Shown: positions 24,967 to 38,122, counted from the first letter of the stretch. The stretch: 64,000 nucleotides of DNA from Sisyra terminalis (GCA_958496175.1 OY292274.1:43038630-43102629); one strand, 5' to 3'. The notes: generated by a model not told the origin, from the letters alone. Numbers and translations are program-made.

Positions 24967-26727
24967 TTTATAATAACAAACTATAATAACAGACTTAAAA
25001 AGTATTTTATTTTTCTAAATAAAAACACCTCATTTTTTATAAAAGAAAAACAATTTTTTTTTGCCTTGAGATTGAATTCTCTATAATTTTTAAGACCCTT
25101 TTTTATTCTTTTAAATTAAGAAACAACAATGTAAGTATCCAGTATCTATTTTGTAACCAAAATAAAGATACATAAAATAGTTAGAAGGATTATTTTTATA
25201 TCTTTAATTTAAAACTTATGGCATTTGGCCACTTAAACTATAAACACCTTTAATAAAGTTATAGATGGTACAAAGTTATATGAGAAAGTGTTTTCTATTA
25301 AATATAAATAATATTGGATGTTGTAGTTCTAACAACAATAACAACAAAAAATGGAGATAAAAATTTTAAAATTGGAATAAAATATTAATATGCAAAAAAA
25401 TTAATTGCTTTAGTGTTAGCCAATTGATACCATTAGAAAAACATAATTTACTCTTTAAATTAAGAGAATGCTGAATGTGAATATAAAAGTAAGTATTTAT
25501 TCAATACTAAAAGGGTAGTTATACCTATATTTAAACAAAATTCGTTAAAGGATTTGTGAATTAAAAAAAAATCCGCTCAGATTAAGCAGGAAAATAATTG
25601 GTCCTTGTTTTACTGCGACTATATTATATTTATACCGTCTACTTATACCGTCCCTTATACCCGTATATACCAATTTGCCCTTTCTGGAAGTTTCTAAATT
25701 ATGGTAGAACAGTTTATCCTTTTCTATCTCTTCCTTTCTTGCATTAGAATCCCGAAAATAAAGTACCAAAACATTTTTTGTCTCACTCCACCCTCATTGT
25801 TGTCAATGCCCTTAAAGGCCACTACGACAGTATAAGATTAATCCGTTAATTAAATATACTTATGAACATTTAGTTTAACATTAAATTGATTTAATTCAAA
25901 ACTTGTAATTACATTTTCCATGACTTACGTGAAATAACGTGAAAAGTCGTTCGAAACAAAGTTAATTGTTTACAACCGATTCCCAAGCACCACAAATTAC
26001 ATTATAAGCTTTTTTCTAATGACTAAAGTAACTAACATTACTTTGTAGGATACAACTCTTTATTGAATAAGACCGACCGTGAAAGCCTTAAATCTAAAGT
26101 ACTTTGTAAGTTTATGATATGATGTAAAATTGTTAGTTATCAAGAGAAAGATTCACATAGTAGAAGAAAATTCAGAACAATCAAAAGCTCTGAGTAAGTT
26201 AAACCGAGAAACTTTGTATAATGTAGAACTGAATAACGTCAATCGTAAGTTAAAAAGCGCAACGGTTGAACCCCATAGTCAAAACTAGGAAAAACATAAT
26301 TCGTGTCAAAAACGAGAAGAATATAATTATCTAAACAAGAAAATTGAAACTGGAACCTAAAATGCTTAAAATCAATTATTCGAGTCATGTATGTAAATTA
26401 GAATCAAAGTTGCCAAATTTTTGAAATATAATGTGATGTAATTTGAAAGAAATAAACTAAAATTTTGGTACTGAAATCATGGAAAACTTACAAGATTAGT
26501 AGATAATAAAGATTATAGGAGAAGAAAACACAAAGTGTTGAAAATGGATAAAACTTTAAAATCCATGTTAATAAGGGATACAACTACGTGGAAAATTGAA
26601 GTAACCATACAGTAAAAAACCTAAAACATTTTAAAGATAAAGGAAGTAAAATATAATAGAATACAAAAAAACACACAGTTTGTGAGTATAAATTATTTAA
26701 TCAAAATGTTAGAAAATGTAATAATAT
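24967..26727. other. Intergenic stretch between paralogs B and C
   Basis: AT-rich and featureless apart from the polyadenylation signal of paralog B (25018-25023). The frame at 25545-25769 (minus) has no signal peptide, splice context or family motif. AATAAA (minus, 26733-26728) lies 35 nt past the stop of paralog C. Confidence 0.55.
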
Positions 26728-26767
26728 TTTATTTTCAATACTTATTAAAAATACTGTCCAACTTTTC

Positions 26768-28048
26768 TTAATTGAAATTATTATGAGTTGTATTATGGTG
26801 AAATTTAAATGATGCAATCTCTTTATTAATCCAATCCAAGTGAACGTCTAGGAGTTTATTGATTGCATTTACGCCTGTCGAATAAAATAAATCGATCAGG
26901 ATTTCAATTATGCCATTTACTACAAAATCATCAATATGATTTTTGTCCTCCACATGCAAAGTTCTAAAAAAATTATTTAATTTATATTCAGTACAATAAA
27001 ACAACTATGAAATATTGACCCGCCATTTGTAATTTTTATTTGGTTAAGTGTAAGATTTCTGTGGGCTAAATTCACAGTAGCATTGATCAAAAGCTCTACC
27101 CCATTGATCGAACCTAAAATTAATCCTTGACGAGCAATCGGGAATATTTTTGCATCATATTCTAGACCAAACTGCAAATAAAATTATTAACCACATAATT
27201 CACAATAAAAATAAAAATTTACCTCCAAATTTTCAAAGTTGAGAGGAATAACGGCAACGGCTTTTCCTAGACCCATCTTGAATGTAGTATCGCCTGAGCG
27301 AGACATTAAGTGTAAACCTTGGATCCAATTATTAGAAAGCCTAATGTGAAGTTGAAATTTTTTTTGACGCTGAAAATATCAGGCTCTTTTAATAATTTCT
27401 TTCATTTTTCAAAATAAAGCAATTATTACGAAAGGAAAATTCCGTTCAAAATCAGGCAGGTTGAGTGGATCTAAGTTTTTCTCGATTAATATTCTTCCGA
27501 TTCTCTCCAAAGCCGTATCGACGATTCCATTAACGTTGAATTTTTCTGGATCAGTATCACTATTTTTGGTAAATCATAATAAGTTCAATATTTTTAGTTA
27601 CTTTTTCTGTGAATGTTCGTTAGATCAGAGCGAGTTATATCGTTACAAAAGTTAACCTAGCTTACTGGTAGCCGAGTGGTCTAGGTGACCGCTCCGAAAT
27701 TGGTAGGTATTGATACTGGGTTCAAATCATGTATCGAGCAAATTTTCTATATTTCTCGATTAACGGATTGTTGTTAACTCTAAAGTCGCTAAGGACCGTA
27801 ATAGTTATAAAACAATAAACAACAATAAAAATACTGTTCAGTTAGTAATAAAAAAGTTAATTTGTGAAGACTCCTTTTAATAACGTAATAAAAATCAAGA
27901 AGCATAAATACATTTTTTTAAGAAATTTAAGAAATATTTTAAGAAATAGACAACCACCTACTTACTTTTTGACGTCATAATTAAACACCAAGCAATCGTA
28001 GGTCGAAAAAACCACATAGAAAATGAAAACACCAAAAATTAACTTCAT
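26768..28048 (-). CDS. Secreted TULIP/mite-allergen-group-7-like protein, paralog C
   Basis: Five exons, 28048-27966, 27559-27430, 27369-27223, 27171-27020 and 26963-26768, with phases 2,0,0,2, give 235 residues, the longest of the four. The signal peptide is MKLIFGVFIFYVVFSTYDC. The mature protein carries NGIVDTALERIGRILIEKN followed by LDPLNLPDF, the clearest version of the family's LDPLxLPD motif. Then come WIQGLHLMSRSGD (barrel start), FGLEYDAKIFPI and a C-terminal amphipathic helix. A His/Asn-rich tail (FHHNTTHNNFN) is peculiar to this copy. It has no cysteine after the signal. Intron 1 contains a SINE. A good core promoter (TATAAAA plus initiator) lies just upstream. AATAAA is 35 nt past the stop. 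Ligand and tissue are unknown. Confidence 0.84.
27661..27830 (+). mobile_element. tRNA-derived SINE, copy 2 (best preserved)
   Basis: The head has an exact RNA polymerase III A-box (TAGCCGAGTGG, 27669-27679) and a near-consensus B-box (GGTTCAAATCA, 27719-27729), spaced as in a class II tRNA (Ser/Leu type). A body and an AT-rich tail with AACAATAAACAACAATAAA follow. It lies in intron 1 of paralog C, on the opposite strand to that gene. Cloverleaf pairing is too poor for a working tRNA gene. Confidence 0.85.
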
Positions 28049-28093
28049 TTTATATTCTTTTATTGTAACAATGTTCCAATCGCGTTTTCTTAA

Positions 28094-28128
28094 AAATGAG
28101 AGAAACTTTAATTTTCTCCTCTTTTATA
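28094..28128 (-). promoter_or_regulatory. Core promoter of paralog C: TATA box and initiator
   Basis: On the minus strand TATAAAA (28128-28122) is followed by the arthropod initiator TCATTT (28099-28094). The initiator A (28097) is 31 nt from the first T of the TATA box, the textbook spacing. Transcription from here would give a 49-nt 5' UTR before the ATG at 28048. Confidence 0.65.
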
Positions 28129-28533
28129 AACCAAATTATAATTCCAGTATAAAATTGTTTGGTAAATATCAAAATACTTTGATAAGATTTGAAGAGATTT
28201 AAAATGGAATAATAAAATAATATGTAAATAAAGAGAAATATTTGAAATAAGATCTTAAGTATATAAAATCATTGTGACTTTGATTTTTATAAGTGCTTAT
28301 GATTAGTTGAGATTAGAAAGATTTATTTCTATTATAAAAACAAACATAATGATAAGGACAATGGATACTCTTTAAGCATAAATTAACAGTTGATTATTTT
28401 TAAAGGATAAGTTTAAGATTGGATTAATAAGAAACAGAATAGAGTAGAGAAGGTTTTTTGTAGGGATTAACATAAACGTACGTTGAAAGTAAAAAGGAAC
28501 ACAAAGAATCGAAGTATTTTTGTTGAAAAATGT

Positions 28534-30886
28534 TCATGTGAAGAAGGTTTCGTTTTCTTCATGGAAATCAAAATTTCGTCTGTTTAAGAATTTTTCAATG
28601 GTTTTATTGATGACTGCGATAACACTTGAATAAACAGGACCTTCAACGGCTTTGATAATTTGATTGAGAATGATGTCCGTAAAACTTCCATTCAACCTTA
28701 TCGAAAGTTTACTGCAAATGAAGAAAAATTGAACAAATGTAATAAGGAATTTTATATAGACAATAACATGAATTAAAAAAACGAGTATTCTGTACGCAAT
28801 TACCTTGGTTATATTAATAAACCAGAACCAAATATAAGTTATTTGAAAAGATCACTGCTGTATAGTCTGTTCTATTCTATTGTTGTACCTTCATAGGAGG
28901 GAATTGTAAGTTGTGTAAATATATTTAGTGCCATAAATAAAGCGGACAATTTTGACACCCTACTTCCGCATGTTACTTATTCTTGCGCTTGGGATTCTAT
29001 TCTTTGTATAACAACATTAGAACAACTATTTAGTAACTATCCTAGTTGAAAAAAATCGTTTTTTTTTTTTTCATAATTCAATAATTTAGACTTTAGGTAT
29101 TCAAGAGTATTTCCTTAAAAGGATTTTTTGAAATTCGAATTATTTTTAAAGTTAACGCCATTAGCCACTCGATCGATTTAGAAGGAACGAATCTAACAAT
29201 AGGCGATTCACAGGCGTCGACTACTTATATACAATAGGTACTCCGTTTAAAAATTTAAACCCGTTATTTTTAAACTATTTTTTTCGAAACATTTATCACA
29301 AAATCTCGAGTACTAATTAACCGATTTTCTTGAAAGTTGCCGGGAATTTTCTTTATATATCTCCCTATGGTAAGAACTTCCAAAAGAAATTTATTTTCAA
29401 TTATTATTGATTCTTAAAAATTCGAAAAAGTTAATGAATAACTGAAAAAAAACTACCTTTTCTTGAGAAATCGCCATTTTGCGAGAGTCATTTTTTTAAT
29501 TTTTTTCTGATCCCTAACATATTGAATTTTGTATTAAAAAGAAATCAAACTTTTTTTAATTTTTGATATGATCAGAAGGGTGGGAATCGTGACAAGATGG
29601 ATCCGTTTTTTTTCTTCTTTACTTTGTGCAATATAGGTATATATTTTTTAATTTTTTTCGTGAATTTTTAGATATTAATAAGAAAATGATAAAAAATGGG
29701 TAGTTAAAATATAACATTTTTTTATCGAAATTTGAGTCTTTAGATTAGAATATCCCCTAAGAACATAAAATATATGAATTGTTCATAGATCGCTATGTGC
29801 CAGCCATACATAGAACCAATGATAGTGATATTATATGATGAGGATTATACGTGATATTTTTCGATCGCACAGAAAAAATATAAGTTGAACAGTTCACAAA
29901 CAGTTGAACACTTCTCAGCTGCTGCCGCTATCGATTAATAATGGTAGAGACGATAATATTTTACGATAAAACAATTTAATGACAAGATTTCAAGGATTTC
30001 CTACGCTTAAGACCATATTTATTGTATTACAGTTGTATACTATAAGCTTAGGACGCAACTATATAGTAGTATGCACTGTACAAGGTATGTATTTTTTAAA
30101 CTAAAAATCAGTATTGGAGTAAAAGTAAAATTAATGTAAAATATTGAAAAAAATACCCTTGATCCGTGATTTCAATAGCATTGAATCTAATTTTGCGAAT
30201 TCGAGGACTAATTGTACCATTTAAGAAGAGCTTGAAACCTTCAACGGTTCCAACGATCGAACCAGTGTGACGCTTTAGAAAAGTTTTAATGTTGAAATCA
30301 TAGCCAAACTAAAATAAATACATTATTAAAATAGACATATATAATGAATAGTTAAAGTTCAGCATTTTTATTAAACTTTATTTAATATTAGTCTGAAAAA
30401 AACTGATTTTCTTACTTCTAATTCTTTTATTCCTGATGGAACTGCAATATCCATTCTCAACCCTTTGGTCTCCACCTGACTGTTTCCAGTGCGATGAATC
30501 GTATGCACTCCTTGCAAATATCCGTTGGAAAGATCAACTTTGACTTTCCCGGGAACAAAAATCTGAAGTATTTAATTAGTGTATCTTAACGTAAATTAAA
30601 AAAAAAATAATGTGATATGTGAAAGCTTACAGGATTTATGGTTCGATTAAACGGAGGCAATGGTAACGGTTCGAATTGTTTTTCGATTAACATTGATGAG
30701 GTAAGTATACTATCAACCAAAAGATTAATGTTAATAGTAAAAAGCTCGGTCTTTTTTTCAATTCTAAAAAATATCAAGTTGAAAGATAAAGATACTGCTG
30801 TTATAATCCTTAAAGAGTTCTTACTCAGAACAAATTGAAAATTTGGCAACCAAAAGCAAAACGAAAATATATTTAAATTTATTCAT
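28534..30886 (-). CDS. Secreted TULIP/mite-allergen-group-7-like protein, paralog D
   Basis: Five exons, 30886-30825, 30763-30631, 30562-30416, 30308-30157 and 28711-28534, with phases 2,0,0,2, give 223 residues. The signal peptide is MNKFKYIFVLLLVAKFSICS. Exon 2 has INLLVDSILTSSMLIEKQ and FEPLPLPPFN at the position of the GLDPLxLPD motif. Exon 3 opens the barrel with LSNGYLQGVHTIHRTGN, the best match among the four to the 'NGWLxxLSTxHRxGD' block known from insect members. Exon 5 ends in an amphipathic helix and an acidic tail (FHEENETFFT). It has no cysteine after the signal. Intron 4 is 1.4 kb and looks unspecific. It is tandem with paralog C (about 490 bp between them). A TATATAAA on the minus strand at 31004-30997 may be its TATA box. 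Confidence 0.82.
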
Positions 30887-30996
30887 TGTTATCAATGAAA
30901 AGAAAATATTCTTCAATTAATTGGTTTTAATTAATAAATCGATAATTCTAGTAACTATTTTAAAATAAATATGCATTATTTTTAAGTTTTTGGTCT

Positions 30997-31004
30997 TTTA
31001 TATA
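30997..31004 (-). promoter_or_regulatory. Putative TATA box of paralog D
   Basis: TATATAAA on the minus strand lies 111 nt upstream of the ATG. A start about 30 nt downstream would give a 5' UTR of roughly 85 nt. No clear initiator accompanies it, and the surroundings are AT-rich, so chance occurrence is possible. Confidence 0.35.
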
Positions 31005-34000
31005 AACGAGATGAAAAGGCCTTAGACTAATTTCATCGAGAAAAATTGACAAACTTGTCGAGTGTTTGACATACTTTTCCTAAAAGTTTCTAATAAATAG
31101 AGATTAGATTAAAGTTTTAGATATATGAATTGTTTTTTTAACTTAAATTAAGTATTTTTGGATAAATTAATTTCATAATTTGATCATAACATCGAAAAAA
31201 GAGGACAACTATCTTACTTTGTTGATGAAAACCTTGAAAATTGAAAAATAAAAGCAATTTAAAATCTATGGATGAGTAGTCAAAATGTCCATCACAGGGA
31301 TGTAGTATGTATATAATAATATGCTTATGATAATAATTTGAATATAATGTTGGTATGTAAAGTTTATAGTGCTTATGTTATATTTTTTGTGAACCCGCTT
31401 GTAAAAAGTGATCAGTCTTGTAATTTTTCTGCAACTCTTTCCACTATTAGAAGTTTGGAATTAAATTTGAATCGAACAATTGATATAGAATTTGTAAATT
31501 TTTTCAATGATTGAATCGAGAAAAGTATTTTCCAAATATAGTCTCAGAAACAGTAAAAACTTTTCTTGACCATGCAACATTTTTACCACCCGATGTTGGA
31601 GGACATCTTTGTGGAGAAATTCTTGTCATTTAAAAATTCCAAACATACAATTGAAAGAAAGACAAAAATTTACCTCAATATATTAAAAGCAATCTGAAGT
31701 TTTGAAATTATATTAAAATTATTTTAAAAGTTTCATAAGTATTTGCTTAAATAATAATTAGAAAGAAAGAAAGCATTGCCACGTTTATAACGAAGTGTAT
31801 TTTGGTTGAGTCTGGCGTTACCTAGTGGAAAATCTTTAACTGTTCATTGTATAATGTCAGAGTTTCCACGCGGGAAATCTATTTTACCAACTTTATTTTG
31901 TTTTGATATTTTATAATCAAAACCTCAGCATAACTCTACAAGATGGTACAACGATTCCGTTAAGATACCTCAAAAATTCATACTTTGTTAAAGACTTCGT
32001 TAAGTACTCAGATTTTCTGACATTAATTTCAAATATTTACCGGTGTTTTCATCTAAGAATTGTGATATGTATAGAAAAAATGTGTAGGATCTATCTGACA
32101 GATATATTTTTATCTACTAATCAGCTATCTTAAGGATTTAGTCAATCTATCTATCTATGAAAATATCGATCCTTTTATATTTTTCACAGAAAACAATTAT
32201 ATACTTTACACTAGACGAATCTCAAAGCATTTATAAAATCTTCAGAAGAATTTGATACAATAATTTTTGTTAAAAATGTAAATGAAATGAAAGATAATAA
32301 TAATTAAGATAAAACAGTTTAATAAAAATTGTAATAAATGTAGACATTTAAAAACTTTCATCTTACTTCATTTGACAAAGTACTTTATTCATAAGTTTAA
32401 CTAGGAAATGAAACGGCAGACCGTTACCTCTTACTTCTTTTCCTTTTGAAAACTACCCTTTAATAAAAATTTAAAAAAAATTAATAAAATTTTATTATAA
32501 ATAAAGATAAAATTATACGTAAGACCATGAAATGGGGTTTCTTAGATCGTCAAAGGTATATTATATATCATATAATATTAAGTATTTTCTTTTTCTTTGG
32601 TTGATAATTTTTTTTAGATGGTTTCATTATTTTTGTTCTCATCTCAAACTCACGGTTCAAATTTCTATCTCAATTTTTATCGAATGATATATTTGATGTA
32701 GTGTAGAGTGTTGAAATATTAAAAACTTTCAGTGAGTTTTCCGAAATTTTCGTAAATAAAGAGTGAAATAATGGTTGAAATAATTTAACGCAGAAAATGT
32801 ATTCAATTTTTAGTTTAAAGTAAATGATTTTTATACTGTGAATTTTTTTAGCCCTATATGATACTTTCTTAACTTTGGTGGTAACGAAAAATTAAATTAA
32901 AATTTTTTCATTTGGTTTATTGATAGATTTAAAGCAATTACAAAATTTTACATGTTCACTATATTGAATCTTTAAAACAATTCTCTCTTATTTTTCTTAC
33001 ATTGTTGATCCTAATTATGGTTATTTCAAATATTTATAATCTACTTCAATCAAACACCATCTTCATTACAATTTATTAAAGGAAACTGCAATAAAAGCTG
33101 TCAAATGCATTTATTATACCTATAACAGGTTCTATTTAAAATGTTTACTACTTAGATTAAATTTTTAAGAAATCACAACTCAAAAGCTGGATATAACTAA
33201 AGTAAAGATAGTAAAGATAATAGTAAAATTAATTATTTCAAAAATTATTGATTGTAAATTGATCTTCCTTCTTTTTCTTAGTTTTTCTAACTTCTAACTA
33301 TACGATTTTGCAGTCATAGAATTATATATAGTTATTGTTATAGAAAATTAAAATGATCACTTACTGGTTATTCTGTTTTTATTTTGATAATATTATTATT
33401 ATTTTAAACCATAACTATAACATTATCTTTGAATTTATTGTAGTTTGTTGCAATTGGTTGCAAGGTATAATCAAATTGTCAAAATCAATATCTGATTTTC
33501 TTCATTTCAATATTATACAATATATACACGTACTTTAAAATTAATATACATCAAAAGAAAATTATTGTTATTAAACAATTAAAAAAAAAAGAAACAGAGA
33601 AACAAAAATTTCTTGATATGTTGAAAAATCACTTTGATAACGATTAATTCAACTTTAATTTGTTGTAGTTTCTTTGATGTATAAGTTGTAAAATTATTTT
33701 CGGATTTTCTTAACTATGATTATTCATTAATAAATATGATACTGTAAGTTATTTTATGTTGAATTTTATGAGCTGCACAAAATTCTCTATATATTTTAGC
33801 CGGTTTTGTAAGATTCATAGTTCTCTATAAAATAATAAGGTACATATGTTATAGGTAAAGAGATACATTTCGTATTTTTTAAAGTTGATACAAAATTTTC
33901 GCAGCAGACCAACAAACAATGAGTAGTAGTTTCCGAGGAAAGATCTATTTAGATCTATCTAGCTAAATATATCAGTTGTGCATATGCGAAAATATATGCA

Positions 34001-34180
34001 CCTCGACTGTGTAATGGTATGAGAGTTTGACAGAGGCGGATTTAGGTTTGATAGCGCTCTAGACCTCATTCCTTATACCGCTCCTGTTATTCCACAGTGG
34101 TTATGAATATAAAGTATTTAACTTTGAAATAGTTATGTATTGCTTATAACAATGCTTCTTATGAATATAAATAGCATGTT
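31005..34180. other. AT-rich stretch without a gene
   Basis: No coding signal is supported. A scrap at about 31553-31633 reads as a 25-codon plus-strand frame rich in Gly/His/Cys but has no context. A fragment at 34031-34050 (CAGAGGCGGATTTAGG) looks like one terminus of a MITE related to the one at 10.4 kb; its partner end was not found. Confidence 0.5.
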
Positions 34181-34185
34181 TTAAA

Positions 34186-34796
34186 TACAGTGCCGCCAGA
34201 AAAAAACACATGTTTTTCAAATGGGTAGAACAGTCAAAATAAGTGTAAAAAATTTTTTTTCATACACAAAAATACTAAGAAATACATGCCATTTTTTTCA
34301 ATAAAAAAAATTCACGATCTGAAAACTATGCCGACCCTGTGGCCCCTTTGAGCCAAAATGCAGGAATCAAGCCTCTCCCGAAATGAGTTCATTTCGTCGA
34401 TCAGCATCTGTGCTGGAATTTGAGTTACTACTCTTCTTATTTCCTCCTTCAAATCGAAGAGGGTCCGAGGCTTGTTTCCGTATACTTCAGATTTCAGGTG
34501 CCCCATAAGAAAAAATTACATGTCGACAGGTCCGGAAACCGGGGAGAGGGAGAATTGAATGTCGTCATGACGTGAAATGAGACGTCCTAGGAATTTTGGG
34601 CGAAAAAGTTCCATCGAAGTGCGAGCTCGACGTCGACGTGTCTCTCAGAACAGTGTGATTCCAACAAGACGGGGCAACATCTCACACAGCTTGCATTTCA
34701 TGGAACTTCTTTGCCAAAAATTCTCAGGACGTCTCATTTCACGTCATGGCGACATTCAATGCCCCCCCCCCTCACTTTCCGGACCTGACAACAACT
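34186..34796. mobile_element. Decayed Tc1/IS630-type transposon with internal inverted duplication
   Basis: The minus strand from about 34620 to 34312 carries the C-terminal part of a DDE transposase, including FFLMGHLKSEVYGNKPRT and a DLKEEIRRVV segment, interrupted by a stop at about 34520. The plus strand from about 34655 to 34796 carries FQQDGATSHTACIS (with the catalytic Asp) and then, frame-shifted, a MELLCQKFSGRLISRHGDIQ block. Because the latter block is present on both strands, 34520-34630 and 34684-34793 form a roughly 110-bp inverted repeat around a roughly 50-bp spacer. TA at 34186-34187 followed by CAGTGCCGCCAGAAAAAAA may be the outer terminal repeat and target dinucleotide. The copy is broken by stops and frameshifts. 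Confidence 0.8.
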
Positions 34797-37700
34797 GATT
34801 TCTTCTTCTTTTCAATGATAAATGGAACTAAAAGCAATCAATTCTCAACTCAATTCTTCATCTCCTAAATCCTTTATCTTTCGCCGTTTGTGTTTCAACT
34901 TTCTCAACTTTTGTACTTATTTTATTCGCTTGAATCAGAAGGCTGACATAAAAATTTACGCACGCTAGTCGAATTGTTCATATTACAGAAATTATCAAGT
35001 CTTACTATTTTCTACATGTCATTAAGAAATTAAAATATCCAATCATATTTTTAAATGAAAATATTTTTTCAATATCAAGGAAAGAAAGGAGAATGAAATG
35101 TAAAAATCTAAATGTCTGAAATAAAAAAAAATCATCATTCCTGGTTACATCTAATAAATATTGGTTGCGTTTTTTTAGAATTTTCCGGACTCGATTATAA
35201 ATTCTTTACTGGTGTAAAAGTTAATTAATATAGTATGTATAAAATAATCGTTGCCTTCCATAACTTTTATAAAAGGTAACGATTATGTCTTTAAATAAAT
35301 TGAATGACTTGCTTTATTGGCATTAAAGCATGCATTAATTTGCATAGTTTTACAAAGTGGGGTTAACCTTTTCTTTATGAAAATTACGACCATAAATAAT
35401 CAAACACCACAAAGTTTTCTCTTTCAAAATTTCTGCGACTATTTTATGAATTTATTTTTAGATCTTATCATATGCATAACTTATTGTTAGTTTCAATGAA
35501 AATCCAATTTTCCACTAAATATTCTTAAAGAGCATATTTGTATCTGAAAAAGTATTCTCAATTATAATGGAATGCTTGACAAATTTCCAAGATATAAAGA
35601 AAACAGTTTTTATTTAACGATGAGTGATTTTAAAATTCAGAATTTGCAATAAAAATATTATGAAGAAAAATATAATGGGATGAAAAAAAGTCAAACACAA
35701 TTGAATCAACTTGGTTTTAGTATTGTCGCCGATTTACTTGAGTTTTATTATTGATTGCGATTCGGATTGGAAAGGTACAGAACGTCAAAGAAGGGAAAAT
35801 TGATCAAGTGTGAGATCAACACGGAATTGATCTGTGCGAAAATTTGTAAATCGGTGCAAGACTTTGTAACAATCAAACACAAGTTTTACTTTCATCAAAT
35901 AACTATGTGAGTTTTTAAGCATTATTTTAACTAAATTTAATGGCAAAATATCTATTTTTCTGTACAAATTTAAAATTAAAATAAAAAATATTCAATATCT
36001 AAGTAAAAATATCAACGGTTGAATCAAAAGAGTAATACAAGTTGTTTTATTGTTAAAAGTTAGATATTGGTTTGTGTACTATATCTTTAGGAGTGTGTAA
36101 GTAGAGCTTGCTTTGGTGATTGTTTTTTTTTTTTTTTTGAAAAATTAAGAATGGGAAATATTGATATTAATTTTCTGGAGCTTTGTTTTTTTCATTTACT
36201 TAAATTTTTTGTTAAAAGATATACACGTTTACTTAGAAACTATCAATTACTTCTGTTGCGCGTAAAATGAATATGTGTTCCCCATTTCTGGGGAATAAAG
36301 ATGCTAAAATAATAAATTTGCTCTTCGCAATATTTTATTGAAAAAAAAAATATAAATAGAATATATATTTATAACTATAAACAACGATTTTTTATAAATT
36401 CGTTCGTGTTTTAATAGAATGTTTCGTAGTATTTTCATTGTTGTACATTAATAATATAGTGTTTTATTAAAATACAAATTAAAAAAAAAACTTTACTTAA
36501 GCTCTATCGCTATAAGCTATAAATTATTTTGTGATCAAGTAATATGGATTTTAATTGCTTTTTTCAAATTTGTATTTTCCAACAAAAAATATGAATGAAC
36601 ACAAAATTATTTGTAGAAAATTGAATAAAAATGAAGGGTCTGCAAAAAATATCTCAATAATTTCTGATTAAATTATCTGGTCAATGGTTATTCAATATCG
36701 AAAATTGAGTTATAATAAAAATCTTTAGCTTTCACTTTCTTATTGTTTAAAAAAGAAATCTATTTTTGTAATTATTTCAAAGTTTTTTGTTTTGGGTTTC
36801 AAAATATACTGTTTTTAATGTACCTAAAAGTTGTTTTTTTCCTTGGTTTTCATTTCAATTATGTCCGTATATTGTATTTAATTTCAAATTTTTTTTTTTT
36901 TTTAATTTTGAAAAGCTACAAATTTTAACTGCTATTAATGTTGGTATGATCGACAATAATTTTAAAATTTTTATTAGTATTAATACATATATTCTATTTA
37001 CTATTTTGTTCAATGTGTCAAACTTTATTGATAAATATCAATAAACATTTTGGATTAATTTTTTGATCAAAATGCATGAAATTCTGTTAGTGTTTTGGTA
37101 ACTAACTAGTAACATGTTTTCTCGCTATATTTATTTTTTATTTTTTCGTCTATAGATCCACATCGTCTATAGATTTGCTGAAATGCAAAGAAACAATATT
37201 TTAAAGTTTGAAATATATCAACAAATCATGTAAAGTCAGGTTTATAATCACTTATGCTCAATCAAATATGCGTTATTTAAGTGGTTATGGATTTGGTATT
37301 TTTCTTTCGAGAAAATGTACGCTGGTTCACTTACATAGATAATTGGGACTAAAAAATGCAAAAAGCATCATATTGCCATCGATCATAATAATGAATATTT
37401 TTCTTTTAGTAAATAAGAATAGATTCCGAAATTATTTTTCATTTACATGTGTTTTCATAATAATATTTGATTTTATACCAAAGGTGAGCCTCTTATTTCA
37501 TCATCGGGATAGTTTTAATTTTTTTAATATGATGATGTGGACCAGAACTGGTTGAATGATTTAACCCTTGCGTTACGCGCTATCAGGTGAGGTATATCAT
37601 ATTTCCCACAAAAATCCATAAACATTCTGGCGTATGAGAGATATCCCGTACAGAAAATTTCTGACTATCAAAAAATTTTTCTTTCGTCAAACTTTTTGCA

Positions 37701-38060
37701 CAATTTTTCATTAATGTCGCTAGCCAACTTTAACGTTGTTACCGGGGGGAGGGGTATTGCCCATTACTAATGTGTATCGTTAAATATCTAACCCTAGATC
37801 CGATGATTTCATTTGAAAAGTATGAGCTAGAGTTGATAAAATAACCTCATTATCGAATTCTCCAAAAATAAATGAAATTAACGCAAATAATATTATATAT
37901 GATTGAGGAGAAGGAAGCAATTTTTAGAAACAGTATTTTGGAATAACTAATATCAGTCATAGAGTAGATATGTGTTTAGTTTTAGACTAAAATTTTTGTC
38001 TGATAAATTGTTAGACACTATTTCACTTAAATGAACTACGAATTATTTAAAATACCTATG
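34797..38060. other. AT-rich stretch without a gene
   Basis: Only AT-driven frames are seen (for example 36743-37044). The segment at 37560-37790 is less AT-rich and starts TTAACCCTTGCG, reminiscent of a piggyBac-type end, but I found no partner end. Nothing else is supported. Confidence 0.5.
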
Positions 38061-38074
38061 ACCGACTACTAAAC

Positions 38075-38122
38075 TGTTCACGATCGACCGATCGACTTCA
38101 ATTGATCGTTTGCCCACCCCTG
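38075..38122 (-). mobile_element. Single terminus of a hAT-type MITE related to the 58.2-kb element
   Basis: Read on the minus strand the terminus is CAGGGGTGGGCAAACGATC followed by several GATCGA words. The element at 58199-58605 begins CAGGAGTGGGCAAACGGTC with GATCGC words. The second end and a target-site duplication are missing, so this is a truncated copy. Confidence 0.55.

Noticed and set aside
27661..27745. Functional tRNA-Ser/Leu gene
   Set aside because: A- and B-boxes are present, but stems do not pair and the same head plus body occurs at other loci, so it is a SINE.
17930..30886. Takeout/JHBP assignment for the four-gene cluster
   Set aside because: The mature proteins lack the N-terminal cysteine pair usual in takeout/JHBP proteins and carry the LDPLxLPD-type motif instead. 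A distant TULIP relationship remains possible.
37561..37600. piggyBac-type left end (TTAACCCTTGCG)
   Set aside because: No matching right end or TTAA duplication was found; a single short match is not enough.
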